This document shows positions 16,678-25,651 of a DNA stretch of 40,847 nt, piece after piece. The notes under the pieces were generated by a model. It was not told the DNA's origin. It worked only from the letters and a program-made list of their open reading frames with translations, and did no database searches. The DNA is from Lachnospiraceae bacterium UBA1778 (GTDB lineage: Bacteria > Bacillota > Clostridia > Lachnospirales > Lachnospiraceae): assembly GCA_002315255.1 (NCBI GenBank), contig DCGM01000104.1, positions 1-40,847 of the forward strand, given 5' to 3'. The translations under genes and the position numbers were made by a program. Position 1 is the first letter of the stretch. Each line of letters opens with the position of its first letter.

Positions 16678-17874
16678 TTAGAAAATATCCTTGAAGCGGG
16701 CAGCGTTCGTATAATCAGAGCCCTCTTTTGCGGTATATCCATAAACTACATCGTCAAGCCAGTCGGACAAAGCGGAATCTTTCAGATCGCTCTCGGCGAG
16801 ATACATACCGTAGTTTTCTCCTTCGCCGGCGAAAAGAACGACATGCGTGCCGACATAGCTTCCGTTGTTATCGATTACAGCCACATCACCGAGCTTACGC
16901 CCTTCGGTAAAGAGCCAGTCTTCGATTCCTTCCACCATCATACCCTTATAAATCTGATCATAGAGACCGCCATCTTCGATAGAAGCGGTATCATCCGTAT
17001 ATTTCTCGACCATCGAAGCGAACGTTTCGTCGGACTGGTCGCTTGCGAGCCATTCATTGTAGATTTCTACTGCCGCATCATGAGCAGCCTGAATCGCTTC
17101 TTCTGAATAGGTTCCGTCACTTCCGGCCTCCGCCATCACGAGGATGTGGCGCATGGAAACGAGCGAATAGTCGTAGTCAGCCGAGTCGTAACCCAGGCTG
17201 GCGCGCTGGGATTTGATGGCGTCCTCCGTGAATGACAATGAATCGGAATAAGCTGCATATACGGCATCCGCAATCGTAGCCATCCGCAGATGTTCTTCGT
17301 ATAAAGCCAGTGTAACATCCGCCTGATACATTTCCTTCAGATAGGCCTCTGAGCTTTCATATCCCTCATCCGACGCGACCTCTGCCAGGGCGTCCAACTG
17401 CTCCTGTATAAAGGCTTCATCCTCATCAGTGCAAGTAAAATTGTTGGCTTTTGCACAATCATTAAGAGCCACGACATAGAGGAGATTTGAGCAGGCATCC
17501 TCTAAGAAGAAGCCACGCCAGGTTTTATCGGCGGAATAGTCACAGGTCTGGTTCTCGAGTTCCACAATTCCGGTAGAGGTATCTAATCCGAAATAGGCCG
17601 CATAGGAGCCGTAGGTCGAAAGGAACGAGATAAAAGAATCCAGATAAAAAAGATTCAGGACCTCAATGGGATAGCCGGTGTCGTTAATATAGTACGCGAT
17701 GCCGTCACTCGAAATCGGATCATCGTCATCATCCGCGCTGGTAGAGGCCTCTACAGAGGACTTCGTGCTTGCATCGGTTTCCTTTGAGGTCGGATTCTTC
17801 GCATCGCATCCGCAAAACAGTGCGAGGACCATAACAACCGCCATAAACAGGCTGAGTTTCTTCATAAGTTTCAT
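16678..17874 (-). CDS. Parvulin-type peptidyl-prolyl isomerase lipoprotein
   Basis: About 398 residues. A signal peptide (MKLMKKLSLFMAVVMVLALF) runs into a lipobox-like FCGC, with lipidation expected at Cys23, then a Ser/Thr/Asp-rich linker. A helical chaperone region follows, and near the C-terminus a parvulin domain with SMRHILV, a GGLYDQIYKGMM segment and GTHVVLF. This layout matches PrsA/SurA-like foldases that help exported proteins fold at the outer membrane face. ATG 17874 is chosen because AGGAG lies eight bases upstream; the longer MFRRRT start has no such site. Confidence 0.82.
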   Translation of the reverse strand: MKLMKKLSLFMAVVMVLALFCGCDAKNPTSKETDASTKSSVEASTSADDDDDPISSDGIAYYINDTGYPIEVLNLFYLDSFISFLSTYGSYAAYFGLDTSTGIVELENQTCDYSADKTWRGFFLEDACSNLLYVVALNDCAKANNFTCTDEDEAFIQEQLDALAEVASDEGYESSEAYLKEMYQADVTLALYEEHLRMATIADAVYAAYSDSLSFTEDAIKSQRASLGYDSADYDYSLVSMRHILVMAEAGSDGTYSEEAIQAAHDAAVEIYNEWLASDQSDETFASMVEKYTDDTASIEDGGLYDQIYKGMMVEGIEDWLFTEGRKLGDVAVIDNNGSYVGTHVVLFAGEGENYGMYLAESDLKDSALSDWLDDVVYGYTAKEGSDYTNAARFKDIF

Positions 17875-17908
17875 TGTTCTTCTCCTAAACAATAGTTTAA
17901 TAGCAAAC

Positions 17909-17923
17909 CGGATTATAAATCCG
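17909..17923 (-). promoter_or_regulatory. Palindrome over a -10 box, foldase gene
   Basis: CGGATTTATAATCCG (minus strand) is a CGGATT-TAT-AATCCG dyad containing TATAAT, 35-49 bases before the start at 17874. A -35 box is not evident. It may be an operator over the promoter. Confidence 0.4.
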
Positions 17924-17957
17924 TTACTTTAAATGTACTTGAAAGTGCCGGCAAACC

Positions 17958-18770
17958 TCACTCCTGCTTCGCGGTAGAGGGCGGTTTTTTAAACACCTTC
18001 ATATAGGAACGGTAAAAGGTTGAATAATTTTCAAAACCGCATTTCCGCGCCACCTCCGAGGCAGCTTCGCCTTTTTGGATGAGTTCGCTCGCGGCGAGGC
18101 ATTGCTGCGTCCGGACATAGGACATGACCGGCGAATGAAGCTGGTCGGTAAAGAGCTTCTGCAGGAAAGAGCGGGAGATGTGTACGCCCGCGCAGATGTC
18201 GTCGATCCCTTGGAGGTCCTGCAGATGGTCATGAATATAATCTAACGCCTCACGCAGGGGGTTGTTCTCGGTTTCTACGGTTAACGCATATTCGTGTTCA
18301 TGACAGCAGAGAAGCGACAGTATGACGAGGAGCTGACCCATCAGAAGCGACGGGAGGAGTTCTTCGCTGATCTGGCGCACATAAGTGTCAATCTTCAAAA
18401 GCTCGCGGGAGAGTGCTGTGTTTTTAATTTGAAAAACATTCGGAACCTCCTGGAGCTTATCCTGAAGTGCCTGGGGCAGCGACTGTTCATCGAACCGGAT
18501 GACAATGCGCTCATAAGGCTTCTGCGTATGCATGATCAGGTTATGGTACTCACCGGGCTTCATAAAAAGAAGAGAATGCTCTGTCAGGGCATACGACGAA
18601 TGCTGGATGACGAACTCTGCATCTCCTTTCAAAAAATACAGAAGCTCGTACGAGGTATGGTAATGCTCCTCAAAACGCTGCTGATAAACTGCAGGGGTTT
18701 CATCCAAACTATGCTTAAATAATAGGGCGCCGTTGCGATAATCGTACTTCATAGAGCAAGAATAACTCAT
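17958..18770 (-). CDS. AraC family regulator with cupin sensor domain
   Basis: A 270-residue protein. Residues 1 to about 150 form a cupin-like ligand domain (FEEHYHTSYELLYFLKGDAE with the typical H-x-H then E pattern). The last 100 residues form the AraC double helix-turn-helix (DDICAGVHISRSFLQKLF, then SEVARKCGFENYSTFYRSYM). Such proteins activate sugar-use genes when the cupin binds ligand. It diverges from the ABC-GH3-HAD operon across 142 bases holding a direct repeat and a promoter with a weak -35, as expected for an activator of that operon. Start 18770 or 18752; neither has a clear ribosome site. Confidence 0.9.
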   Translation of the reverse strand: MSYSCSMKYDYRNGALLFKHSLDETPAVYQQRFEEHYHTSYELLYFLKGDAEFVIQHSSYALTEHSLLFMKPGEYHNLIMHTQKPYERIVIRFDEQSLPQALQDKLQEVPNVFQIKNTALSRELLKIDTYVRQISEELLPSLLMGQLLVILSLLCCHEHEYALTVETENNPLREALDYIHDHLQDLQGIDDICAGVHISRSFLQKLFTDQLHSPVMSYVRTQQCLAASELIQKGEAASEVARKCGFENYSTFYRSYMKVFKKPPSTAKQE

Positions 18771-18781
18771 TCGTGGACAAT

Positions 18782-18837
18782 TTGCAATATATTGGAACTT
18801 TATTGCAATGTACTTTTGTGGAAAATGGTTATATTAT
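18782..18837 (+). promoter_or_regulatory. AraC-type direct repeat and ABC operon promoter
   Basis: TTGCAAT occurs at 18782-18788 and 18803-18809, 21 bp apart (two helical turns), the geometry AraC proteins use. It is followed by a poor -35 (TGTACT, 18809-18814), a 17-bp spacer and TATTAT at 18832-18837. A weak -35 touching the proximal repeat fits activator-dependent transcription. Binding by the divergent AraC protein is inferred. Confidence 0.55.
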
Positions 18838-18912
18838 GATTATACCGAGTGTGGGATTCGTGCATTTTCCCTAAACTCGCGTCAAAAACACTTCAGAAAG
18901 GGGGGATTACTT

Positions 18913-20418
18913 ATGGCAAATTCGGTTCCGTTAATGGAAGTCCGCCATATGTACAAAAACTTCGGCGTTACAGTCGCGCTGAATGATGTCTCCTTTGAAC
19001 TTGAGAGAGGCTATGTGTATGGCCTCATCGGTGAAAACGGTTCAGGAAAGTCGACAGTTTCTTCCATTATCGCGGGTATGCAGCCGGCGAGCAGCGGAGA
19101 AATGATCTATAAGGGCGAGCCCTGGAACCCCACCTCTATGCTGATGGCACAGGAGCATGCGATCGGCATGATCGTTCAGGAAGCCGGTACGATTCCGAAC
19201 ATCTCTGTAGCAGAGAACATCTTCCTCGGACACGAGAAGATGTTTATGAGCGGTCCGTTCGTCAGCAAAGCGAAAATGAACCATGCGGCAGAAGAGCTTT
19301 TAGTGAAGCTCGGCATCGAGAACCACTTCAAGCCGTCTGACAGAACGGCGGATCTCGACATGCAGGCGCGAAAGGTCATTGAAATCGCGAAATGTATGTA
19401 CTGGCAGCCGGATCTTCTGATCGTGGACGAAACCTCCACCGCGCTTTCGCATGAAGGTCGTGAATTCCTTTATAAGGTGATGAAGGAACAGAGAGAGAAC
19501 AATAAAACGGTCCTCTTCATCTCCCATGACCTGGATGAAATGTGCGAGCATTGCGATAAGCTTACCGTCCTCCGCGACGGCGTCATCATCGGAACGCTCG
19601 ACAAAACGGAATATGACCAGGATGTTATCCGCCGGATGATGGTCGGCCGTGAAGTAAAGGGCGACTACTATCGCTCCGACATGAACGGCTATTCGGACGA
19701 GGTCGTGCTGAAGGCAGACTGCATCACGACGCTTTCCACGCTGACCTGCTTCGACCTCGAGCTCCATAAGGGCGAGATCCTCGGCATCGGCGGACTTTCC
19801 GATTGCGGTATGCATCTGATCGGCCGTGCGCTGTTCGGCGTCGAAAAGATTCTCGACGGAAAAGTGGTCGCTGCTGACGGTTCAGTCATTAAGAGCCCGG
19901 TCGATGCGATCAACCATAAGATTGCTTATGTATCGAAAAACAGAGACCAGGAATCGCTCGGACTCTCTGCTACGATTTATGAGAATATCGCTTCGACAGG
20001 CTATAAAATCAACCTGTTCTTCGCAAACCTGATTTCGAAGAAGAAAGAAAAAGAGTACGTCAACAAACAGGTAAAAGACCTGATGATTAAATGCGCCGGC
20101 GTTCATTATAATGTCAACACGCTTTCCGGCGGTAACAAGCAGAAGGTTGTCTTCGGCAAGTGGATGTCGATGGATGCGGATATCCTGATTCTCGACTGCC
20201 CCACCCGTGGTATCGATGTCGGCGTTAAGGCTTCCATGTACAAGTTAATGTACGACCTGAAGATGCAGGGCAAATCGATCATCCTCATCTCCGAAGAACT
20301 CCAGGAAATCATCGGTATGGCTGACCGTGTCCTCATGATGAAGGACGGCGAGATCACCGCAGAGAAGTTCAGAGGTCCGGATCTTTCGGAGCATGCTCTG
20401 ATAGACTTCATGATTTAA
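18913..20418 (+). CDS. Sugar ABC transporter ATP-binding protein (two ABC domains)
   Basis: A 501-residue protein with two ABC domains, as in RbsA/MglA/XylG of the CUT2 class. Domain 1 has a good Walker A (GENGSGKST) and Walker B (LLIVDETSTAL), but a non-canonical signature (ADLDMQARKVIEIAK). Domain 2 has a degenerate Walker A region (GIGGLSDCGM), a canonical signature (LSGGNKQKV) and LILDCPTRGID, where the usual catalytic Glu is Cys. One composite site therefore looks active and the other dead. The start at ATG 18913 follows AAAGGGGGG; the longer frame has no site. It is the first gene of a six-gene operon. Confidence 0.92.
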   Translation: MANSVPLMEVRHMYKNFGVTVALNDVSFELERGYVYGLIGENGSGKSTVSSIIAGMQPASSGEMIYKGEPWNPTSMLMAQEHAIGMIVQEAGTIPNISVAENIFLGHEKMFMSGPFVSKAKMNHAAEELLVKLGIENHFKPSDRTADLDMQARKVIEIAKCMYWQPDLLIVDETSTALSHEGREFLYKVMKEQRENNKTVLFISHDLDEMCEHCDKLTVLRDGVIIGTLDKTEYDQDVIRRMMVGREVKGDYYRSDMNGYSDEVVLKADCITTLSTLTCFDLELHKGEILGIGGLSDCGMHLIGRALFGVEKILDGKVVAADGSVIKSPVDAINHKIAYVSKNRDQESLGLSATIYENIASTGYKINLFFANLISKKKEKEYVNKQVKDLMIKCAGVHYNVNTLSGGNKQKVVFGKWMSMDADILILDCPTRGIDVGVKASMYKLMYDLKMQGKSIILISEELQEIIGMADRVLMMKDGEITAEKFRGPDLSEHALIDFMI

Positions 20419-20432
20419 GGAGGGGCTTGACA

Positions 20433-21407
20433 ATGACTGAAAAGAAAAAAGTAAGTTCCTTAAAACGGTTTTTTGAGTCGCGGCTGTTTAACCAGCTTCT
20501 TCCGATCGCATTCCTTATCTTGCTTTGCATCGTCTTCGGAATCCTGACGGATGGGCGGTTTACATCGCTGAACTCTTTAAAGATCATTTTAGACCAGTCT
20601 TTGATCGTCGGAACCGTGGCCATCGGCGGCGCATTCATTTTCGCCACCAGTAATACGGCTCTGTCGATGGGTGCGACCTCCCTTTTAAGCGCGACTGTCG
20701 CCTGTATCGTTTACAATGCGACCGGCTCTCCGGTCCTGATGATTGTGACCGCATTCGGAATGGGTATCCTTCTGATGGTATTCTCGGCAGTCCTTTCGAC
20801 ACTTTTAAATGTCCGAGTCCTGTTCGTTACGGTTATCATGATGGCGCTCTTCGCAGCGGTCCAGCAGTCGCTCCTCGGCGGCGGAACGGTCGCTGTCCCG
20901 TTTGCACTGGTCAATGACCTCACGAACTCGGGCGTCCATTACATCCTGTTCGGCGCAGTCTTCGTCGTTTCGATCATCCTCTTCAACTTCACCGAAATCG
21001 GACGTTCGTTAAAGATGATCGGTACGAACCGTGTCTGTGCGGATATGACCGGTATTTCCTATAAGAAATTCCTGACGATCGCGTTTATCCTCGGCGGTAT
21101 CGCCTGCGGCGCAGGCGCTATTATTGCCGTTATCCGCGCAGGCTCTATCTCTACCACCTCGCTGGCATCTCTGAACATGGACGTCATGCTTGCACTGGTG
21201 CTCGGCGGCATGTCCATCTTCGGCGGTTCGAAATCCTTCGTCTATGCAGGCGTAGTCGGTTCTCTTACCGTCGTCGCATTGAACCAGGGCCTCCTGATGA
21301 TCGGCGTCGATGCTTCCTACATCCAGGCGATCCGCGGAATCATCTTCCTCATCCTGGTCGTCACCTCTCAGAAACGTCCGAAAGGACTTCCGGCTCCGGA
21401 AGGCTGA
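20433..21407 (+). CDS. ABC transporter permease (RbsC-like), first
   Basis: A 324-residue membrane protein of the BPD_transp_2 family, with about eight to ten hydrophobic helices and the cytoplasmic coupling loop LALVLGGMSIFGGSKSFVYA. NRVCADMTGISYKKFLTIAF matches the conserved region before the last helices. ATG 20433 follows AAGGAGGGG, 14 bases after the ATPase stop. With the second permease at 22769 it probably forms a heterodimeric channel, since CUT2 systems may use two different permeases. Confidence 0.92.
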   Translation: MTEKKKVSSLKRFFESRLFNQLLPIAFLILLCIVFGILTDGRFTSLNSLKIILDQSLIVGTVAIGGAFIFATSNTALSMGATSLLSATVACIVYNATGSPVLMIVTAFGMGILLMVFSAVLSTLLNVRVLFVTVIMMALFAAVQQSLLGGGTVAVPFALVNDLTNSGVHYILFGAVFVVSIILFNFTEIGRSLKMIGTNRVCADMTGISYKKFLTIAFILGGIACGAGAIIAVIRAGSISTTSLASLNMDVMLALVLGGMSIFGGSKSFVYAGVVGSLTVVALNQGLLMIGVDASYIQAIRGIIFLILVVTSQKRPKGLPAPEG

Positions 21408-21475
21408 TGAGCCCCGGAACCCCTTCACTCAGGCTTTATTAAATAACAATAAAGAAAACAAAAAAGGAGAAGAAA

Positions 21476-22690
21476 ATGAAAAAAGTACTTGCATTAGTTT
21501 TAGCAGTTGTTATGGTGCTTTCTCTTGCAGCTTGTAACAACACCCCCACCGAGAAAAAGACCATCAAGGTCGGTGTTGCGAACATCATGACCGGTGAAAG
21601 CCTTGAGGCAATCAAGAACTACTACAACAACGAAGTCGGTCCGACCCTGAACATGGAATTCATGATTTCTGAAGGTCTTTCCAATGACGCTTCCGGCCTT
21701 GTAGACTTCATCGACAAAGCATACGCATCCGGATGCTCCGGCATCATCAACATGATCACCGGTTCTGAAGCCGTTAACCAGGGCGCTCAGAAGTGCGAGC
21801 AGTACGGTATGTGGTTCTGCACGAACAACTCTGCAGTTGCAGCAGACGTTGCAGGTCTTTCTCACAATATCGGACATTGCGGCGCTGACCCGATCGGCAT
21901 GGAAGAAGCTTATAAGAAAGCGTTCTCTCAGATCTGCAGCGATGGCGAGAATCATTCCGTATTCATGTACACCTGCGCAGCTCCGGGCAAAACCGCAGCT
22001 TCTCACTACTACTCAGCAATCGGTGTCCTCGAAGCGATGAAGGAAACCTATTCTCTGACCTATACGAAGTCGATTGAAGACATCGTCAATGACCAGAACC
22101 CGGGCGAAGTTGCTCACGACAAGATGGACCAGATCCACATCTATCTCTGCCCCGGTATGGATTTCTCGAACTTCGGACAGTATGTTACCGCTTGCCAGAC
22201 GCAGCTTCAGACCGGCAACTATGATATCTTCGCAGCATGCGCGAACTGGGCAAGCTTCACCGAAGCAATTAAAGGATGCGAATCTCAGCTGAAGAAAGAC
22301 ATCAAGATCGTCGGCACGATGAACATTGAAGACCAGACGAAGCAGGGCCTCTCTGACGGCACCATCGACGGCGCTATCATCAACCCGCTTAACGTTGCTA
22401 ACGGCGTTCTCGCTGCGATGATCTACAACGCAGTCAACGGCGCAAGCGCTAACATGAAGGAAGCAGGAACGGCTCAGCTGCTCGGCGTTAAGCCGTGGGC
22501 TTGCATGAGCGCAGAAGAATATGAAATCATTGCGAACCTCGACAAGGAAGTCGGCAAATTCGTCCTTGGCGGCAATGGTCTGAAGGAACTCACCGTTCTG
22601 ACGAACAAGAACGTAACCTACAAAGATATGAACAATACGCTTGCTACTCTGGCTGATATCCAGAAGGTAGTCGAGTTCATGAAGAAATAA
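21476..22690 (+). CDS. Substrate-binding lipoprotein of the ABC importer
   Basis: A 404-residue protein with a lipoprotein signal peptide (MKKVLALVLAVVMVLSLAAC, lipidation at Cys20) and a periplasmic-binding-protein fold (TIKVGVANIMTGESLEAIKN; SGCSGIINMITGSEAV as the second strand-loop). It is longer than ribose-type binding proteins (about 310 residues) and does not closely match a sugar class I can name, so the ligand is unknown. AAAGGAGAAG precedes the ATG. It lies between the two permease genes. Codon use is strongly biased (GGC, GAC, AAG), as in a highly expressed gene. Confidence 0.9.
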   Translation: MKKVLALVLAVVMVLSLAACNNTPTEKKTIKVGVANIMTGESLEAIKNYYNNEVGPTLNMEFMISEGLSNDASGLVDFIDKAYASGCSGIINMITGSEAVNQGAQKCEQYGMWFCTNNSAVAADVAGLSHNIGHCGADPIGMEEAYKKAFSQICSDGENHSVFMYTCAAPGKTAASHYYSAIGVLEAMKETYSLTYTKSIEDIVNDQNPGEVAHDKMDQIHIYLCPGMDFSNFGQYVTACQTQLQTGNYDIFAACANWASFTEAIKGCESQLKKDIKIVGTMNIEDQTKQGLSDGTIDGAIINPLNVANGVLAAMIYNAVNGASANMKEAGTAQLLGVKPWACMSAEEYEIIANLDKEVGKFVLGGNGLKELTVLTNKNVTYKDMNNTLATLADIQKVVEFMKK

Positions 22691-22768
22691 TTCCCCCAGA
22701 AGATTTCCTGACGCTACAGACAGTTTTTTTGCAGGATGAACACCCTTATTTGAAAGAAGGGACAAGTT

Positions 22769-23809
22769 ATGAACAAAAAGGTAAAAAACATTCTTAAAAC
22801 ATTAGCCTTCCCGGTATTGGTATTCGGAATCATGGATCTCCTGGTCCGGCTGAAGACCGGCCACGGAATCATCTCGAGTATGATCGATGTTCAGTCGATC
22901 ATCCGAAATGCGGGTATCTCCACGATTCTCGCGCTGGCGCTCGCGTTCAACCTTACCAGCGGCAGACTTGACCTGTCGCTCGGCGCACAGCGTCTCGCCG
23001 GCACGATTATCGGCGGCAGCATCTGTCAGATGCTTGGCCTTTCCGGTGTCTGGCTTCTCGTGTTCGCGCTCGCGTTCGGCTTCCTTTTCGGCTTCCTGAC
23101 GGGACTTGCTTTCGTCATCACCCGAGTTCCTCCGATGGTTCTCGGTGTCGGTATGGGCTTGATCTGGGAGGTTATTCCGTTCGCATTTACCGGCGGAAAA
23201 GGTTTAAACCTTTACGGTATGCAGGGCAATGCGATTCTGAACAACACCTATTTCATCATCATTGGAATGGTCGTGATCGCGATATTCTGTGCGCTTCTCA
23301 TGAATAACACCCGGTTCGGCTACGAACTGAAGGCAATTCAGGGAAACCAGCTCATTGCTCAGAACAGCGGCATCAATATCTTTAAGAATGCGGTTATCTG
23401 CTATACCTTTGCAGGCGGACTGGTCTGCATCGGCGGTATGTTCACGGCGGCATACGAAACGCAGCTCTTAGCAGGCTTAGGCCTCGCAAGTAACGGCGTC
23501 GTCACGTCAAACATGTTCCCGATGATGCTCGGCGCATTTATCGGACTCTGGAGCAATGATGCGATCGGTACGATAGTTGCGGCACTCACGATTCAGATCT
23601 TCCAGTACGGTCTCACGCAGCTCGAGTTCTCGACGCCGAACACCAATGCGATTAACCAGGGCCTGTTCGTCCTCTTCCTCGTGTTCTTAGCAAACAAGGA
23701 AATATTCAAGATTAAAGCCCGTGAAAAGGCGAGAATCGCTGAAGCGCGTGAAAAGAAAGCCCGGATGGCTGAAGAAAAGGCGAAACTGGCTGCTGAAAGC
23801 GCAAATTGA
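22769..23809 (+). CDS. ABC transporter permease (RbsC-like), second
   Basis: A 346-residue BPD_transp_2 permease (FNLTSGRLDLSLGAQRLAGT, the region corresponding to the conserved DLSVG motif; MMLGAFIGLWSNDAIGTIVA, the late coupling helix). Unlike the first permease it ends in about 35 charged residues rich in Lys, Ala and Glu (EKARIAEAREKKARMAEEKA), predicted to be a cytoplasmic helix or coiled coil. That tail is not part of the usual fold. A GAAGGGA site lies before the ATG. Confidence 0.91.
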   Translation: MNKKVKNILKTLAFPVLVFGIMDLLVRLKTGHGIISSMIDVQSIIRNAGISTILALALAFNLTSGRLDLSLGAQRLAGTIIGGSICQMLGLSGVWLLVFALAFGFLFGFLTGLAFVITRVPPMVLGVGMGLIWEVIPFAFTGGKGLNLYGMQGNAILNNTYFIIIGMVVIAIFCALLMNNTRFGYELKAIQGNQLIAQNSGINIFKNAVICYTFAGGLVCIGGMFTAAYETQLLAGLGLASNGVVTSNMFPMMLGAFIGLWSNDAIGTIVAALTIQIFQYGLTQLEFSTPNTNAINQGLFVLFLVFLANKEIFKIKAREKARIAEAREKKARMAEEKAKLAAESAN

Positions 23810-23841
23810 TCTCTGGTCCGAATAGGGCGGAATAGTATTAG

Positions 23842-23875
23842 GGAAGGCCGCTCTGGTTATTAGAGCGGCTTTCCT
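23842..23875 (+). terminator. Hairpin between permease and GH3 genes
   Basis: GGAAGGCCGCTCT pairs with AGAGCGGCTTTCC (one G-T) around GGTTATT. The following T run is weak, so it may act as a partial terminator or an mRNA-stabilising hairpin that sets transporter over enzyme levels. Confidence 0.6.
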
Positions 23876-23911
23876 GTTAAAAGAATGGTTAAAATAGAAA
23901 GGATCAGAACA

Positions 23912-25642
23912 ATGGTTGATTTACACGCAAAGCCCTTTTACTTAAATGAGAAACAGATTCAATGGGTAGAGGATACGATTGCTTCCCTGACCCTTGAAGA
24001 AAAGATCGGTCAGCTCTTTATCTGCCTGAACTGGGGCGGATTTAAAGAGAATATTAAAACGATGGTTGAAAATTATCATGTTTCCGGACTCCGCTGGCAG
24101 GGCGCTAACCTCGAGCAGGTCTGGGAGCAGAACCGATATATTCAGGAAATTTCGAAGGTTCCGGTCCTGATCGCCGCGAACGCTTTAAACGGCGGTGATG
24201 GCGCGGTAAAGGAAGGAACGACGGTTGCTACGCCGGCGGCCTGCGGCGCATCGCCGACTTTGGAGACCGCTTATCGCGCCGGAAAAGTTGCGGCAAAGGA
24301 AGCGAAAGCGGTCGGCTGTACCTGGACGTTCGCACCGTGTACCGATGTTCTGTTAAACTGGCGGAATACGATTGTCAATGACCGTGCATACGGCCGCGAC
24401 GTCGAGAAGATCATTGCCTGCTCGAGAGAATATATGCGTGCGATGCATGAAGAAGGAGTCGCCACCTGCGCGAAGCATTTCCCCGGTGACGGCACCGAAG
24501 AGCGCGACCAGCACCTCGTCATGGGCTGCAACGACCTCTCGGAAGAAGAGTGGGAGAACACCTTCGGAAAAGTCTATCGCGCGGTGATCGAAGACGGCTG
24601 CGATTCCTTCATGATCGGCCACATCTGCTGCCCGAGCATGCAGCGGAAGTTTAATCCGGCGCTTAAGGATAAGGATATTCTTCCTGCAACGATGTCGAAG
24701 GAGCTTTTAACCGATCTTCTTCGTGGCGAGCTTGGTTTTAACGGTCTTATCACGACAGACGCAAGCCATATGGCAGGTCTTTCGACTGCCGCACCGCGTT
24801 CGGTTCAGGTTCCGACCTGTATCGCGGCCGGCTGCGATATGTTCCTTTATTTCAATGATCCGGATGAAGATTTCGGCTATATGATGGACGGCTACAAGTC
24901 CGGTCTGATCACAGAGGAGCGCCTGTCAGACGCCCTTCACAGAATCCTCGGACTGAAAGCAAAAGTCGGTCTCGATGAGTTCACGCTCGATAAGTTCCCG
25001 CCGAAGGAAGGGCTTTCCCTCGTCGGCTGCGAAGCACATCATAAAGAAGCTGAAAAGTGTGCGGATGAAACTGTTACGCTTGTAAAGGATACCCAGCACG
25101 TGCTTCCGTGGAATGTCAAAGAGAAGAAGCGTGCGATCCTTTATTATGTGCAGTCGGAACCGGTGCTTCTGTTGGACGGACCTGACAAGCACCGCCAGAT
25201 CGTCATTGAGGAGCTCGAGCGCGCAGGCTTCGAGGTCGATGTCCATAAAGACTTCTATGACTACTGCATGGAAGGTGATCCGCTTCCGCAGATGACGATT
25301 ATCAAGACACCGCCGGTTGAAGAGTTTAAGAAGAAATACGATGTAGTCTTTATGTTTATCCATATCAAAGGCTACGCGAAGGAGAACGTAAACCGTCTCG
25401 TCTGGTCCGCATCTCATTCCAGCGAGCTGCCGTGGTTCATCCACGAAGTCCCGACGATCGGCGTCTCCTTGAATTATACGAATACGCTTTATGATGTGCC
25501 GATGCTGAAGACGTTTATCAACTCGTACGCGCCGACCCGTGAGTATATCCGCGCGACGATTGAAAAGATCTGCGGAAAGTCCGAATTCACCGGTACCGCT
25601 GATGAAAACGTCTGGTGCGGACGGTGGGATACCCGAATTTAA
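23912..25642 (+). CDS. GH3 glycosidase (beta-N-acetylhexosaminidase-like)
   Basis: About 576 residues. The N-terminal TIM barrel has KHFPGDG at residue 188 and RDQH ending at residue 201, the Asp-His dyad position of NagZ-like GH3 enzymes, and the nucleophile Asp283 in TTDASHMAG. A GH3 C-terminal alpha/beta domain follows from about residue 370. There is no signal peptide, so it acts inside the cell on what the adjacent importer brings in. The His dyad suggests N-acetylhexosaminidase or phosphorylase-type activity, but a beta-glucosidase is not excluded. AAAGGA supports ATG 23912 over 23885. Confidence 0.88.
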   Translation: MVDLHAKPFYLNEKQIQWVEDTIASLTLEEKIGQLFICLNWGGFKENIKTMVENYHVSGLRWQGANLEQVWEQNRYIQEISKVPVLIAANALNGGDGAVKEGTTVATPAACGASPTLETAYRAGKVAAKEAKAVGCTWTFAPCTDVLLNWRNTIVNDRAYGRDVEKIIACSREYMRAMHEEGVATCAKHFPGDGTEERDQHLVMGCNDLSEEEWENTFGKVYRAVIEDGCDSFMIGHICCPSMQRKFNPALKDKDILPATMSKELLTDLLRGELGFNGLITTDASHMAGLSTAAPRSVQVPTCIAAGCDMFLYFNDPDEDFGYMMDGYKSGLITEERLSDALHRILGLKAKVGLDEFTLDKFPPKEGLSLVGCEAHHKEAEKCADETVTLVKDTQHVLPWNVKEKKRAILYYVQSEPVLLLDGPDKHRQIVIEELERAGFEVDVHKDFYDYCMEGDPLPQMTIIKTPPVEEFKKKYDVVFMFIHIKGYAKENVNRLVWSASHSSELPWFIHEVPTIGVSLNYTNTLYDVPMLKTFINSYAPTREYIRATIEKICGKSEFTGTADENVWCGRWDTRI

Positions 25643-25651
25643 GGAGGAGCA

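Noticed and set aside
18808..18912. 35-residue extension of the ABC ATPase
   Set aside because: It would span the promoter -10 region, and ATG 18913 has a strong ribosome site.
22013..22765. 250-codon minus-strand frame
   Set aside because: Mirror of the binding-protein gene, produced by its strong codon bias.
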